Shown here in pieces: positions 10,136 through 61,900 of a stretch of DNA of 64,000 nt. Position numbers and translations under genes: made by a program. Under the pieces are notes generated by a model that did no database searches, had not been told where the DNA came from, and saw nothing but the letters and a program-made list of their open reading frames with translations. The first letter of the stretch is position 1. Each line of letters starts with the position of its first letter. The stretch comes from Monoplex corrugatus. Its lineage: Eukaryota > Mollusca > Gastropoda > Littorinimorpha > Ranellidae. The stretch spans positions 46,948,681 through 47,012,680 of the forward strand of contig CM060307.1 in assembly GCA_030674185.1 (NCBI GenBank). Direction: 5' to 3'.

Positions 10136-10359
10136 ACAAGATGGTCAAGCCATTCCACAATCTCTCTATCATACAAGAGCTGCTCATGGGTCTGGCTGGT
10201 TCAAACACGGGCCACAAGTGGACTGAATACAATTTGTACACATAAAATCAGAATGTTGCAAACGGACAATTCAAAATCACAGATTTTTGATAGCACATCA
10301 CTTTAGTGAAAGACAACTACAACATTGACTTGACTCATAATCCCAGCAGCAGTACTAGA

Positions 10360-48722
<38,363 letters not shown>

Positions 48723-49829
48723 CTTCTGAAGGCTTCTAAATCTGATCTTCAATCAACCGTGTCAGACCTATCAGTAATAACAACATGTCATGTGTACAAA
48801 TACCGCATGCATACAAAATAAAAGTCGAGAGTGATCGTCCTTACTTGTCTATAAATACAAATTTTCTCAATTAATTCAAATCCTTTACGCTTATGCATGT
48901 ATAGCTGCTCAGCAAGTCTAAGTTTGGGTTTTGTTAAAAATATTTAGAATCTTCACTCGAGCAACAAAACTTTTAGAAAAGTGCAACTGTCGAATTGTAA
49001 AGTTATTTTTAACTTTGACCACGACCTCGGGTCGACTCTCACTCTTTTTTATGTGAGATGTGAAAGGTCACATAATGAATGCTATTTCACAGGTAAACAA
49101 TTTGATGAAATTTTTTGTATTGTTTTTTTCTTGCAAAAACAGCTAGCCTTGTTTCCGTGCGATTTGTACATAGTTGGAAAAGACATTTAGCTCAGTGAAT
49201 AATGGAGGTTAGAGTGAACTGAATGTGTTGGAGGCTGCATTTTGCGGCGTGCCTGTCCGAGCTCGGAGCAGCAGCAGGCTAATGCGTTTTTTTTTGCGAG
49301 GTTCCGTGCGGGCCTATCCGAAGAGCGCGAGTGCGCGTCGGTTGCCCTACAGATCTGACCCAGAATTATTTTTACAGAAAACGTGTCACGCATTGAAATA
49401 TATGAAATGATGAATCTGCAGCTTGACTGTCACATGTTAAACAAATTGAATCTGTACAATTAAAAATGTTGAAATGTAGCATAAACGTCAAACGATTAAT
49501 CCCACAATCAAAATTGGGCCACAGTGGTAGTACTTTACAAGATGATTTTTTTTTCTTCTCTCCTCCCACCTCACTTTAAAAGCAAATCATGGATATATTT
49601 TGAACAAGTAGGAATTGAGTCTCGTAGACAGTTTTTATCATTTGGCATTATAATTCTTATTGAATATTATATGTGGTAAACTAAACAGTAAATTGGTCTC
49701 AAGTATAACGATTAAGAACTACAGTTTAAAAATAATTTTTTTACAAGTTAGGCCTATATTGCATTCATTGTGTGTTGCTGGTTAAAAAAAAAGTGGTATT
49801 AAACTATTCTGTGTTTAAATTCATTTCAT
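48723..49829. promoter_or_regulatory. likely WDR6 upstream region with CpG-richer patch
   Basis: The stretch at 49230-49350 is markedly richer in CG dinucleotides (GCGCGAGTGCGCGTCGG) than its AT-rich surroundings, a promoter-like feature. It could serve WDR6 and possibly also the divergent zinc-finger gene. No TATA box or transcription start could be placed. Confidence 0.35.
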
Positions 49830-51560
49830 TCATATTATGATTGTTACATTGTGTTGGGTTTTGTAAGTAAATACTCTATATGGTGTTTCCAATTCAACTT
49901 TGGCATTAAATACACTCCCAAGAAATTTAACATATCCTTTCAAACATGTGTTATCATCCAACTGTAATAAAGGGAGAGTTTTGGTGTTTTCACCTTTGTT
50001 AAAAAGCATCACATATGTATTTTCACTTGATAGTTGATAACTCTGAACCATTGTCTTTCATGCAACTACTTAGGTTGTCAAGTTCGCACTGGTAAAGAAT
50101 TTTTTTGTTTGTTTTAGCTTCTTTTTTTTTTTTTTTTTTTGAAGAATTGTCCAAATGAGAATGTCGTCTGCACACTGAACAACACTATGCATTCTTTGAC
50201 AAACAGTTTGGTAATTCATGAATAAATGTGTTAAACAGTATGGGGGCTGTAACTGACCCTTGAGATATGCCCTTATCAGTATCTTTAAATGAAGTGTACA
50301 CAGTCCACAATCTTACACATATAGATCACCGTGGTAACAAATATTTAACAATACATTTTATCTGTTATTTCGATGTTCTCTAACTTGTAAAGAAGTTTTG
50401 AATGTCACACATCGTATGCCTTCTTCACATTATAAAAAAACAAACAAAAAAAACGTAGCCAAAGTGCTTTTTCTATAAAAAAAACCGCCTTTTGATCTGA
50501 TTTGTAGGTTTTACTAATGATCTGTGGTACATTGCCCTTTCCTAAATCCTTGATGTACCGGTATAATATCAATTTTTTCACAACAATGAAATAATCCGTT
50601 CTGAATAGTCTTTTCCATCAGTTTCCCAGTATGGGAAGTTAAAGCTATTGGTCTGTAACTGTTAGTGTTACTATTTGACCAAGATTTGCATTCCTTTCTG
50701 ACAGGAATTACCATGGATTGCTTCCATATTTTTGGAAGAGCTCCATTTATCCAGCATTTTTGGAGAAAATTAAGTGTAATAATTCCTTCCACCTCAGAGG
50801 TAAATGAGTTAGCATCTGATAGGAAATACCATCTAAACCTACAGAAGATTTATTGGATGACAGAGATGCCAAAGTTTCCATGAAGGAATTCGTCAAGTTG
50901 AATGGGAGAGTTGAAAATCACTCTCGATAGAAGTGGGATCAACGTAAAAGTCTTTTTGTTCTTGTTTATCCTGTGATTACTATAATTTGATTTCAGATTT
51001 AAAAACCGGCTATTACCTAAAAGAAAAAAATGTAAGGAATGCATTGGCATTTTCAAATGAACTTGGAAACAAATTATCTTTGAACTTAATGAGATAGACT
51101 GGTAGTGGTAGTGTATGACCTTGTTTCATTTCTTTAACTTTTTTCCCCGCACCCTTTATATCTTTTGATTCATATTCTTCATTGTTGCTGAAACTGGACC
51201 AATAGTTCATCGTCGCTTGTGCTACGTCTATTACATTGAATTGTAATTTTTAGCCTTCTTCATATACAGGTGATATTCAGATGTTTTATTTTTCAACCAG
51301 ATTTTATTGATTTCTTTGTTAAAGGCAATAGTCTGTTCACATTCCTTTGTCCAACACAAATTTCCACTGACTTTGCCTGATTTCACTGACATATACTCAC
51401 AGAGAGAGAAAGCTGCTTTTAAGACAACAAAATTAGAATAAAATATATCTGTATTTTCATGTTTTATTAAGTCTGTGTCATATGACTGAAGAATATTATC
51501 AAACTTTCAAAGGCTCTCCAGTCGGCATTTTCAAATTGAAATTTCGAGGTTTTGTTTTCA
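49830..51560 (-). mobile_element. decayed LINE reverse transcriptase, Jockey/CR1-like
   Basis: Pieces in several minus-strand frames give, in order, NYWSSFSNNEEYES (about 51190), ALPKIWKQSMVIPVRKE and NSYRPIALTSHTGKLMEKTI (about 50640), QGFRKGQCTTDH, GISQGSVTAPILFN (about 50260), a CADD catalytic-box variant (about 50170) and LDDNTCLKGYVKFLGSVFNA (about 49930). This is RT order for Jockey/CR1-type elements. Many frameshifts; not functional. Confidence 0.8.
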
Positions 51561-52623
51561 TTTGCAGAGTATGTGTACTGGCATTTGTTTTCCTCCAAGA
51601 CATTAATCTGAATTGGTAGTTAATCACTACCCAAGCTGTCAATTCCCACAAGCCAAATGCAATTTGTTGTTAGCTCTGGGGAGATGAAAGATGAGTCAGC
51701 TATCAGCAGATTGCTATGAAATGTTCTTTAAAGTTTAATTGTTAAATATGTTGTTATTTGACACTGTTACTTAATTTCTGTGAATTGATATGAGGTTAAA
51801 ATTAGATTTAAATGTTCCTCTTATCTTCAAACTCCGCACCCCTCCCCACCCCCCACTTCCACCTCCTTTTTTTTGCTTGGTCGAACATCATAGATGTGAA
51901 CAGACATTAAATATAAGATTCCTTTCTTCCTTACATTGTGTATTGCACTTTTGCGTGGCGTAATATGCACTTTGTCTCATTTCATTGTGTTTGCGCACTT
52001 TTGTCTTTTATTTCATCATGTTTGTTTTATTGATTTTTTCCTTTCATAGTCTTAGCGTCAGTAATATGTTTATCAGTCTCAAAATGGTCAGGCTTGTACT
52101 TGTAGGGGATATGACTGAGAAGATAGGAAACACTGACTGAGTAACTTATTCGAATATTATTAGATTAAACACAGGTGTAAAGAGTTTGCAATAATTTGGA
52201 AGTATATACTACAGTGTACAGTTATAGTAAGAGAAAAAACACACACATAAAAATTACAAACAGTAATTGGACACAAAATTCAATACTTCTCTGAGCCAAT
52301 AACCAGTTTAGTTGTTTAGGAGACACTGCAGTAGATAGTATCCCCCATCAGTCTCTGGCCTGTAGCAAAATGAAGCAGGTCAGGCATGCTGAGGTTGGTG
52401 AAGTCCCTGATATATGTTTTTACTACACAGCTCTTCCTGTGTTGACCCTGGTGATAAATAGAGATAAAAACTGCATGCTGTTAAAATTGTGAAAAATTGT
52501 TTCAGATTCTGTGGCCCTTCACATCCTGTTGTCACAGTGACCTCAGTTTTCATGAGTTGGAGGTTTGTTGAAGAACTAAAAAATGAATGGTATAGCGTCA
52601 TTGAAGGAAAGGCATCGCAGAAG
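51561..52623. other. intergenic AT-rich sequence
   Basis: No gene or repeat family recognised. A 5' non-coding exon of the zinc-finger gene may lie here or further left, but none can be placed. Confidence 0.5.
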
Positions 52624-52625
52624 AT

Positions 52626-52677
<52 letters not shown>

Positions 52678-52684
52678 ACATACA

Positions 52685-52740
<56 letters not shown>
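52626..52740. repeat. (CA)n microsatellite
   Basis: CA array with ATACAC breaks, about 125 bp upstream of the zinc-finger exon. Confidence 0.95.
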
Positions 52741-52744
<4 letters not shown>

Positions 52745-52866
52745 AAAACAAAAACAGAAACATACACCAGAAAATGTATAAATTGTGAAAAATTTTAGAA
52801 AAAAAGAAATGAAAACAGAAAAACTAAATTTCTTCTACTTGTATTATTTTTTTCTTTTGTCAACAG

Positions 52867-53760
52867 ATGTTTTTTTACGCAGACACAGGTTGATCATGAG
52901 TGCTACAGTCCACATTTCAAAGATGGATGCTGACACGGCCACCAGATTTATCACATCTCTCACAAAGTCTCTTCAGGCCGTCATCCATGGATGTCTGGAC
53001 TTTGAAAAAGACATAGAGCTGGGTGGCTATGTCTTCCTGAAGGTGGACAATGCACAGAGAATTGACTATGTTCTAAGTGAAAAAATGCAGAAAAGTGATT
53101 TAAACTCAATGACTTTTCATAGCAATAGTTTCCATGCTTTGCCTCAGCCGCCTTCTGACCGTGATAAACCCTTGAAGGACAAAAATGACACTTGGACAGG
53201 CAGTGCAGACTCTGCAGGGAAGTCTGCAAGCAGTGAAAGAACTCATTCTAGGTCAAATTCTGAAAGTCCAATGTTGTCAATGACACATTCTGCTGTCAGT
53301 TCCAAAGTGTCACATCAAAATCCAGCTACATCAAACTCCAGAACTCCAAACAGTTTTATGCAACCAAAAAGTATGGGTAGTGATGAATTACAGCTGTCTT
53401 CAGGGCCTTTGAAATTACCAACTTCGAGTAACAGAAGTGCCACAATGACTGCCTCTGAGGGTTTCAGACCGAATGATAGGACTCAGTCTTTGACAGATTT
53501 CCAGACTGCGTTTCGCAATCCACCAGCAGCCCTCAGCAGCCAGTCTCAGCAATCTTCCTCAGCACACAGTTGGAGCCTTTCTCACAATGGCAGCAGCTCT
53601 CGACTTTCCACAAGCCATACTTTACAGCAGCAGCAACAGCAGAACAGATCAGGCATTTTGCCTGATGCTAGCGATATGGAAGTGGTTCACATCAAAACTG
53701 AAGAGGAAGATGATGTGTTCAACCTTCCTCTTCACTGCCAGCAAGGGGGATCAGAGTCTG
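52867..53760 (+). CDS. zinc-finger gene, common N-terminal exon
   Basis: The exon follows the acceptor TTTTGTCAACAG at 52866; coding starts at ATG 52896 (MSATVHISKMDADTATRFIT). The first 60 residues form a compact, mixed-charge segment with LQAVIHGCLDFEKDIELGGY, possibly a folded N-terminal domain I do not recognise; it is not an obvious BTB, KRAB or SCAN. A long Ser/Thr/Gln/Asn-rich disordered region with a Gln6 tract follows, ending with VVHIKTEEEDDVF, in which IKTE fits the sumoylation consensus. The donor TCTG|GTAAGG at 53760 leaves phase 1. Without splicing the frame stops at 53777. Confidence 0.85.
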
Positions 53761-54044
53761 GTAAGGAATACTTTTGACAACACTTTCTGTGCATTTATGT
53801 ATAGGTGTCATCTAAGTCAGAGCAGGAAAATGGTCAAACTATATTAACATTGTCCCTTTAGTTTTTTAATGAATTAAATTTGGCGTCGTCATGAGAAGTA
53901 GGGGAAAAGCAAAATGGATATTCAGTGTTGAATATTCACAGCATCCTGTTTGACAGATTAATCCACATAATAATATGGTAAAATTTGGTCCAGGGAGTTG
54001 TATTTGTATGTTGGGTTTATAGCATTTATAAAAGTGGGACATGC

Positions 54045-54375
54045 CTAACTGATGTGGCAGAACCTGGTCCTGATCTTTTGAAGTTATTTTGGAGTTCATT
54101 TAAGAGGGAATCACCACTCTCAGTTAACAGACAGACTCCTTGAGCCTGCACAGCACCCTGTGGGCATGTAAGGTTTGAAATGGGGAGGGCAGAGCAGAGA
54201 TGAAGGATCCTACAAAACACTGAACTAATACCCCCAGAATTACTTAAGCATAAAGATGGGCAGCTGACAGGCCATTTTTTGATGTTTTGGGCTGGGATCG
54301 TTTTTAATGTTGTGGGCTGGGATTGAACTTTAGACATCAGATCTTGAATCCATGGTTTTATCAAAAGAACCAACT
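54045..54375 (-). mobile_element. tRNA-derived SINE, family A, copy 3
   Basis: On the minus strand it begins GGTTCTTTTGATAAAACCAT with B-box-like AAAGTTCAATCCCAGCCC and TGTCAGCTGCCCATCTTTATG, the same order as the copy at 9140. The ACAACATT...ATCCCAGCCC segment is duplicated. Confidence 0.78.
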
Positions 54376-54548
54376 AGTCCACGAAAACTTTGTGAAAATT
54401 TGTCCATAACATTTAGCCAAGAAATCCTGATTATTATCATAAATGCTGATATGTATAGCGATATTCAGCAAAGTCAGTTGGGGCTCACACATAATCAGAC
54501 TTTTTAGTGGAGCAGGGAGAATGCAAGCTGTAAGGCAAGTTGACCGCA

Positions 54549-54770
54549 TTTCAATATGTTGTTGCACAGTCTGCATCTTTAGTGGGCGTGCATGCTGGAT
54601 GTTTCCATGTTTCCATAAGCCAGCCAGTGACATCACTTACAGGATTTTTAGTGTGCGTATACACAAAGGGGGTTTAGGCTTTAGCAGGTCTGCTCACATG
54701 TTAACCTGAGAGATCCAGAAAATCTCTGACCATTTACCCACCAGGCAAAGGTGTCTAAACGGAGTCCAGT
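54549..54770 (-). mobile_element. SINE, family B, copy 4
   Basis: TGCACAGTCTGCATCTTTAG...TTACAGGATTTTTAGTGTGC...AAAGGGGGTTTAGGC...AGCAGGTCTGCTCACATGTTAACCTG...AATCTCTGACCATTTACCCACCAGGC is the fullest family B body here. Confidence 0.78.
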
Positions 54771-54811
54771 GTTTACTCTCTTTACTACTACACCCATGAG
54801 TTATACTTTAC

Positions 54812-54813
<2 letters not shown>

Positions 54814-54888
<75 letters not shown>
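54814..54888. repeat. (GT)n microsatellite
   Basis: Pure GT array. Confidence 0.95.
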
Positions 54889-54889
<1 letters not shown>

Positions 54890-56117
54890 CAAAACTGTGA
54901 AGTATGTGTATAAATGTCGTCCTTGTACCAGGTAAGAAGATGTGCACACTTGCTGTCAAACATACACATCAACACATCCATTCATTGACCCACACACACA
55001 CTTTACATTTGAGAATAACAAGCACAAAATCAAAGGGAAGAATTGATGCATTAGCTGAAACTAAGAATATTGTTTAAGGATTTATCCAGAACGTTTTGTG
55101 CACACATCTGTTGTGATATATTTAGATTAAGTATTGTGAACAAGTGGTATCTTTTCTGTCTGAAATTGATTCATCATTATTATAACATAGCTAAACTGTG
55201 AGTATGCGCTGGAGCTTTCTTGTTCAGTTTTGTCTGTTTTCCATTGTTTTATTGGAGAACTCCCCCTCCCCCCCCCCCCCCCCCTTTCCCCGTGGGGATG
55301 CCGGGGTCTCTTTCAGTATGAATAGTATCCTCACCTTCTTGAAATTCTGTGCTAGAAATTTCCTCTTTTCTGTCACTCTCTTTGCTTCTGCCGTGTTCCT
55401 TTGCTTTCTGTCATTTCTTCCTATCATTTTCTGCCTTGCTGGTCCATTCACCTGTATGTGTTCGATAAAGTTTCACATACTTTTCCTTAGGATTGATAAT
55501 TGGGTACATGTATTAAGTGCATGTTTGGCTTTAGGGAGGTGAGACATGCGGAAGCAATTTTAGGTTATTTATGCTTGTTTTTATATATATATATGTTTTG
55601 GTGTCCTTAGATAAATTTAAATTTGTAATCAGATATCTTTTTAAAATCCTCTGTGCAATAAATTGGACGAAATGGTCAATGCCAGGGGCATGTCCTTAGA
55701 TCATGTGTGCGAATGTGTGTTCTTAATTTCATTTTAATTTTTTTTTCCTGTTGAAGTTTTGTATGTTTTGAGATGGTTATAGCCCTGATATGACTCTACG
55801 TATTCAACTGGGCTTTAAACAACAATAACAATAACAATTGTAGCTCTTGAGTTGATTAAAATATTTGTAGGCATGAAAATAACATCAGTGTTTTGGTAAT
55901 TGGTGTAATACTTAATTCAAGTTATGAGTTCTAATGTTCTTCATGTGGCAGAACTAGGTTTCTGGTCAGGACTGCATTTCTATCTTCATGTCCTTCAGAA
56001 TCCCTTGATAGTGGAGTGAGTGTTTTTGTCAAGACATTTGAATGTAAGCACATTACTCATGCTTTTTAAGAAAATGATGTCTTATCATAATTTAAAAAAA
56101 TGAAATATGGATATTAC

Positions 56118-56127
56118 AACACACACG

Positions 56128-56222
<95 letters not shown>
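56118..56222. repeat. (CA)n microsatellite
   Basis: Pure CA array of about 105 bp. Confidence 0.95.
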
Positions 56223-56224
<2 letters not shown>

Positions 56225-56439
56225 AAAAGAAAGTAAAAGCTGAAACATTTCGAGTGGCTATGCAAGAAACAAAAACGGGTCATGTGTGTCTGTGCATATA
56301 TCAGCCAGGGTGTTTTCTGCAAGTTCATTTGGAAAAGAAGGAATGCTTTTTTTAAAAATTTCTTTGGGGGAAAATCTGTCGTTTTCCTGTGAATTGACAA
56401 AGGGAAAAAACATTTCAATTGTCATTCCTTCTTTTCCAG

Positions 56440-57560
56440 ATGGTCTTGCAGTGCAAGGGAAAGCACCCTGGCTGGCCATGAGAATGCGACAGCCATTCTA
56501 CTTTCCATACCCTCGTTTAGCTCGTTCCCAGAGCTTTGACCGGAGGATGAGCATGCCAGCCTCTAGTCCCAGATTTCCATTCTTCTCAGGGGAAAGCAGT
56601 TCAGAGGCTGCTTTAACTTGTAAAGTGTGTGGCAAGTCTTACCGCTCTAGGCAGGGGCTGCTCTTTCATGAACGTGCTAAGCACCAAAACGTGTTCAGTG
56701 TGTACTGTCCAGTGTGTGGCAAGGGATTCCAGCAAACCACCCACATGTATGGTCACATGGCCACTCATACCAACGTCAAAAACTTTCAATGCCAGGCATG
56801 TGGGGCGAAGTATGCACACAAGACTTCCCTTCAGCAGCACCTGCGCAGTGGTTCCTGTCGAGCGTCACAGTCTCAGATGAACAGTCCAGCTGGCCTAGAT
56901 CTTTCTACATCACAGTTACTCAGGGAGTTTACACCATACAGTTTGAATGAGACACAACCAAGACCCAGTTCCAGCCATAGTCAAAGCCAGAGTCCTTTAG
57001 GCACAGACGATGGTGATCATGGGCATGCAGAAGGAGACATGGCCTTGAAAAGATTGGCACAATTTAATCAGACAAATCAACTTGACACTGACTTTGATAG
57101 GGGCGAAAAACTTGACAGGCTTACAGATAAGACCACAAATCCAAATATGCCTAAAGAAACTCCACCAGGCAATCTTAATTTGACAGGTGGAGAACAAGGG
57201 ATGGACCAAGGAATGACAAGTTATGGAAATGAACCAAGGGGTTTAAATGCACTTGGTGAAACTGACACTAGAAGTTTGATTTTCTCAAGTGCTGATGAAT
57301 CTCGGGCAATGGGTATGGCAAGTGCAGAAGTGAGGGGTCTGAATTTGACCAGTAGAGATGACACAAGAGGATCAGTGGCCACAAGTCCATCATCTCCACA
57401 AGCTCTAGGTGTAGATATGACCAAAGATTCACAAATCTGTGATGATACAGGATCAGCTGCAAGTGATGACACTCATGATCATCATGATGATGCAATTTAT
57501 GGACATGATTCAGATGTTCCTGGAACAGTGTCACTGTCTCTGTCTGCAGATGATGATTGA
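56440..57560 (+). CDS. zinc-finger gene, alternative terminal exon A
   Basis: Acceptor CTTTTCCAG|ATGG; phase 1, so the last G of the common exon completes an Asp codon. With the common exon it gives 1,986 nt, 661 residues. Three fingers lie at 56619-56860: CKVCGKSYRSRQGLLFHERA(KH), CPVCGKGFQQTTHMYGHMAT(H) and CQACGAKYAHKTSLQQHLRS(GSC), the last being C2HC. A basic, aromatic segment precedes them and a Ser/Asp-rich acidic tail follows to TGA 57558-57560. Likely a nuclear DNA-binding regulator. Confidence 0.87.
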
Positions 57561-57716
57561 TTTCATCTTCTTCAGATATTCTTGGGGGAGAAAATCTTGC
57601 CAGATTCAGACACTCACGTAGATACGTAGATATATAGTTGTTGTAATTTATATATATAGTTGGTTTTTTTTCAACATTGACCAAAATTCTCTGTTAAAGA
57701 TTTGTGGGAATGCCCT

Positions 57717-57719
57717 ACA

Positions 57720-57816
<97 letters not shown>

Positions 57817-57890
57817 CATATACACATACACACACACACACTCACACACACATACATACACACACACACACACATATGGACATGTTTGTA
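57717..57890. repeat. (CA)n microsatellite
   Basis: CA array with ATACAC breaks in the exon A 3' UTR. Confidence 0.95.
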
Positions 57891-58810
57891 TGCACACACA
57901 TGTATACCTGCTACATTCTGTTGCTCATTTAATTCAATCAGTTCAGAGGCAGAGCACAAAAAGTGTAAATTTGTCTCAGTGATTGTGAAAGAGTATGCCA
58001 TCATTCAGATCATCCAGTCCTCAGAAGATTATGGCATTTTAAAGTGATCTGTGTTAACAATACATCCCGTCATTTAGACAGTTGAAAGTGAAGCATTTCT
58101 TTGTTTGAACAGAATGGACACCTCAAGGATTTCTTGACTGATCGTAGACTTTTTCGAAGTGGCTCAGTCTCATAAAATGTCTCGCTGCATAAAGACACCA
58201 CAAAATACATTAATGTTGATAGACACAAACCATAACTCATTAACTGTGCTAATGTTTTGATAGCACATAACTTAACCATATGTTACCGTTGCTGAGCTTA
58301 TGCACTTATAAGATATGGTATGTTTATTACAATCCCCCACTTAATAGCACGTAACTTAACCATATCTTTCAAGTGCAGATGCTCAACTAATGCCCTTTTG
58401 AGATATATGTTTATTTGAAATGGATTTAGAATCAACCCCTCCAATATACAATTATACAGACATACATGTATATCCATTTGATTGAAGTTTTACCTCTGCA
58501 CTTGCTTCAGGTGATACAGCCAACAGAGGTTATCACTGTGGCAGAGGTTAGAGGTTATCACTGTGGCAGAGGTTATGTCCCAGGGATGTGGGCAAGAATA
58601 TTGTATTATTTGAGAATCAGTATTTATCCAGAATTTCTCAGCTGTTACGTACAGGTTTATGAATCACGAAAATGTTGCCCAGTGTCCCGACAGTGAAAAA
58701 GGTCTGTGAATTGAGGTCACATTTAATTAATCCCTGAATAAGTGGGACTAAAAGGCCTGAAAAGGGTTAGGAGTATGCCATTGACGTTATGTTCTCTTGT
58801 TTGTGTTTAA

Positions 58811-58998
58811 AACCCTTTGACTCCTTTACTCTGTCCACTAGCATCCTGCATTGTCAACCACGCTAACAAAGCAAAAACTTACCATTTGACACCTTCACCC
58901 TATCCACCAGCTTCCTGCAGGAAGCTGTTGGGTAGGGTAAGGGATTCAACAGGTTAAGTTTTTGTAGCAAAAGGACAGGGTGCATGAGTCAGAGGGTT
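58811..58998. repeat. CCCTTT-GACTCCCTCACCC palindromic repeat, copy E
   Basis: Follows TTAA at 58807; AACCCTTTGACTCCTTTACTC at left, GGTGCATGAGTCAGAGGGTTA at right, with CACCAGCTTCCTGCAGGAAGCTGTTGGGTAGG near the centre. Confidence 0.8.
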
Positions 58999-61900
58999 AG
59001 GTAATGCCAGCTGAAGAGAATGTGTACCTTTTCTTTTTAAATAGTCTGCTGATATTATTTGTATGATTTAGTTTTTTAAAAAGTTTTGGTTCGTAAAAGT
59101 TGTACGATTGAGGATAAAAATAAAATTTTGTCACAAAGTTGTTTGTTAACCTCAAAAATTTAAAGAATTGTAACCAGATGTTTTCATTCACAATTAAGCA
59201 GCAATTAAACATTTGTACGTTTTCTTTGGATATTAATGTTTTTGTTGGCGTGTGTGTGTTCACAAGTAGCACGCTGTTGCTTGTTGAGGCTTTGAAGCTA
59301 TCAGTCCGTAAAAGAAGTATTTGTATTCAATATTAATTATGCATTAGAACTGCATCAGTCTTTTGCTGATGGGGAAAGTACTGCTTTATTCCACAGTCTT
59401 GGACTGTCATTAATTTTGTGTCTGAATAACAATACCTCAAAAGAATCATTATACATTCTGTCCAATCATTATACATTCTGTCGAAGTGCCATATTTATCA
59501 TGTGTTGCCCCAGTAGATACTTCCCCCATCCACAGCCACTTCACAAAGTGAAATCAAGATGAGATCCAGATTTCAATTTGAATTTGTTTTTGTTGTTGTT
59601 GCTTTCTTCCAAATGACTTAAAATGTTGTTGTTGATTTCTGAATGATGACCTCTTGTTGTTGATTTATTTCTGATGAGTGGAAGACACCTTACAGAATTT
59701 GTTTTAAAGCTATTTCTTTCAGCATCTAGTCTTCATTGTATGTTACTATTACTTGCTTCTGGCTGGCATAAGCCAAATTATGTGTTGTGCATGTAGGACA
59801 GCAGATTTTGAAGAAAAGAAAGAAAATTTGCATGCATTTACAGTATAGCTTTGTTTTAACTGGATTGCATCATGCTGACTTTATGATCAGATATCATAAA
59901 CATGCGTTGGACACGAATCTGATCATACAGGTTGATAGATTGGTAAAGTTTCAAGTCAAAAGATAAGGAAACTGATAACAGGCAAATACAGTCATTTTCC
60001 TTATGATGTAGATTCCCTTTGATGGTCTTTGGGCGTAGCAATCACAGTTTTTAGACTAACCGTAAATGTCATTGAGACATGGAAATGGTGGCAAAGTAAA
60101 AATGACTAATACTTGAGTAATTTTTACCCATTTTTGATGGTGACCGCAACTTTGGTAAAAACAGTGAAGATTCAGGTGATGACTTTGATAGTAGAATTCA
60201 TGGATTCTGGCTTTGGATATGAAAAAATATGTGTGTATGTGCAGCATGATATCATTCACAAAAAGAAAAAATTCAAGATGGGTGATCAAATTTGCAGTGA
60301 GATATAAAAAAAAAAAGAAAGAAAAAGAAAATGTCTATGGATTGTTTTACATTTTAGTGTTAACTTATCTGCACAAGACACCTTTTTAGTATGATGTTTC
60401 AAAAGGCTAAAATATTTGTCTGTTTCCTGGTATCATGGCCACCAGAAAGCTGTGTCTCCTTTGAGAAAGATTGTCTGCTTTATGCAGTCTAACATGCAGT
60501 TATGATAATTGATCCAGGTAACTGTCCACAAAATACAAAATATTTAAAAGTAAACAACTGTATTTCTTTATAAGAAAGTCTGCAAGCTTAGGGTAATTGT
60601 AAAATGTACCTTATTCAGGGAAACATAATACAATCATATTGGTTGAATGGGTGTGGACAGAAGATAGTGATCATGATTTCTTTGCCACAAGCAGTGAAGA
60701 CAGGAGATGGGTATCTTTAGGGAAAGGTTATTAAGACACAAGAAAAATTATTTCAAAGAAGGTGGTTAGATCTCATAGAAGGGTTCATCTTTGCATCCAC
60801 TTCCAGCAGATTTTGCATCTGGCAACTCAGGAAAATCTTTTTTTTAATAAATATAATGACATACATCATTTTTTATATGCATCATAATCCTGTGTCATTA
60901 CTTGTACCTATTTTGCAAAATGTATCTTTTTTCCCCCCCCCCCTATCTACAGACGACCTTTTTTTCATTTATAGAGGTTATTGGTGTTTAGCGTTTCCTC
61001 CACAATGTCATGTAAATGAAACTGGTGTCAGATTTTGTGTATGGTCTGAGGTCTCCTCCTTTTGTCGTAGGGTTTTATAAACTGTGTTATGTGAGTGTTC
61101 GGTTGAAACAGATTGCATGACAACACTAAAAGCTAAATAGACCTGTAGCTGTAAATGAACAGTGTGATTGAATGGTCATCACACTGATATTCCACGACAG
61201 TTTTTTTCATGCCAGTAGCCTAAATTCTTAATACAAGAATAATGGAACTACTGTCAGTGACCATGATTATGTTCTCTACCTCAGCTTATAAAGGTTTCAG
61301 ATTTATTGTAAAAGCAAATCAAAAGGGATGTTTTTAATTAAAGTTTCAGGTCATTAGTGGAAAGCTTAAGCTTAATGTGTGTTGTGGTGCATTTTATCTT
61401 AAAAGTATAATAATTAATAGTTCAGTTGCATTGAGACTCAGGAGTAAATGCTAGTATATTGTTAACAATAAAGAGTATTGTTATTCGCCAGAGTTTTACA
61501 ACAGATCTTATGTTTGGGTTCATTGTTACATATTTTTGTGCTGTTGTTTGATGAAGTGATGAAATGGTGTACATAGTATGTGCTTATAATGTACAACTCA
61601 TGGATGTATCATTTATTTTTACGATTGGGATTATTATGTTGAATTTTATATGAAGTTCATGCTGAGATGTGGACTGAATTCCTACCTCGTTTTTGTAATT
61701 TCTTTTGTAAGTTATGAAACACATTAGATGTTATTACTTTTGTGTTTTGTGGTTTTATTTGTTGACTTCAGTCTTTTTTTGAAAAAGGGTGAGATTGATT
61801 TGAAATGATCCATGGCATGTTGTGTGTGTGTACATGTGTGTGCACGTGCACGCATGCATGTGCAAACTGAGGTCTTTTCTAATAGGTAGACACATGTATA

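Larger units (their letters stand above)
53761..56439. other. zinc-finger gene intron 1
   Basis: The intron holds SINE copies at 54045-54375 and 54549-54770, a GT array at 54814-54888, a poly(C) run at 55262-55284 and a CA array at 56118-56222. No further coding exon was recognised. Confidence 0.75.

Noticed and set aside
52785..52895. Upstream in-frame start for the zinc-finger gene
   Set aside because: It would read through the pyrimidine tract and the acceptor at 52866; ATG 52896 is the first after the acceptor that opens the long frame.
55198..55542. 114-codon hydrophobic plus-strand frame
   Set aside because: It spans a poly(C) run within the zinc-finger intron, has no homology I recognise, and its composition follows T-rich DNA.
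58070..58279. Minus-strand frame with CPFC...H resembling a zinc finger
   Set aside because: Only one partial finger-like motif, with wrong spacing and no flanking finger; it lies opposite the exon A 3' UTR.
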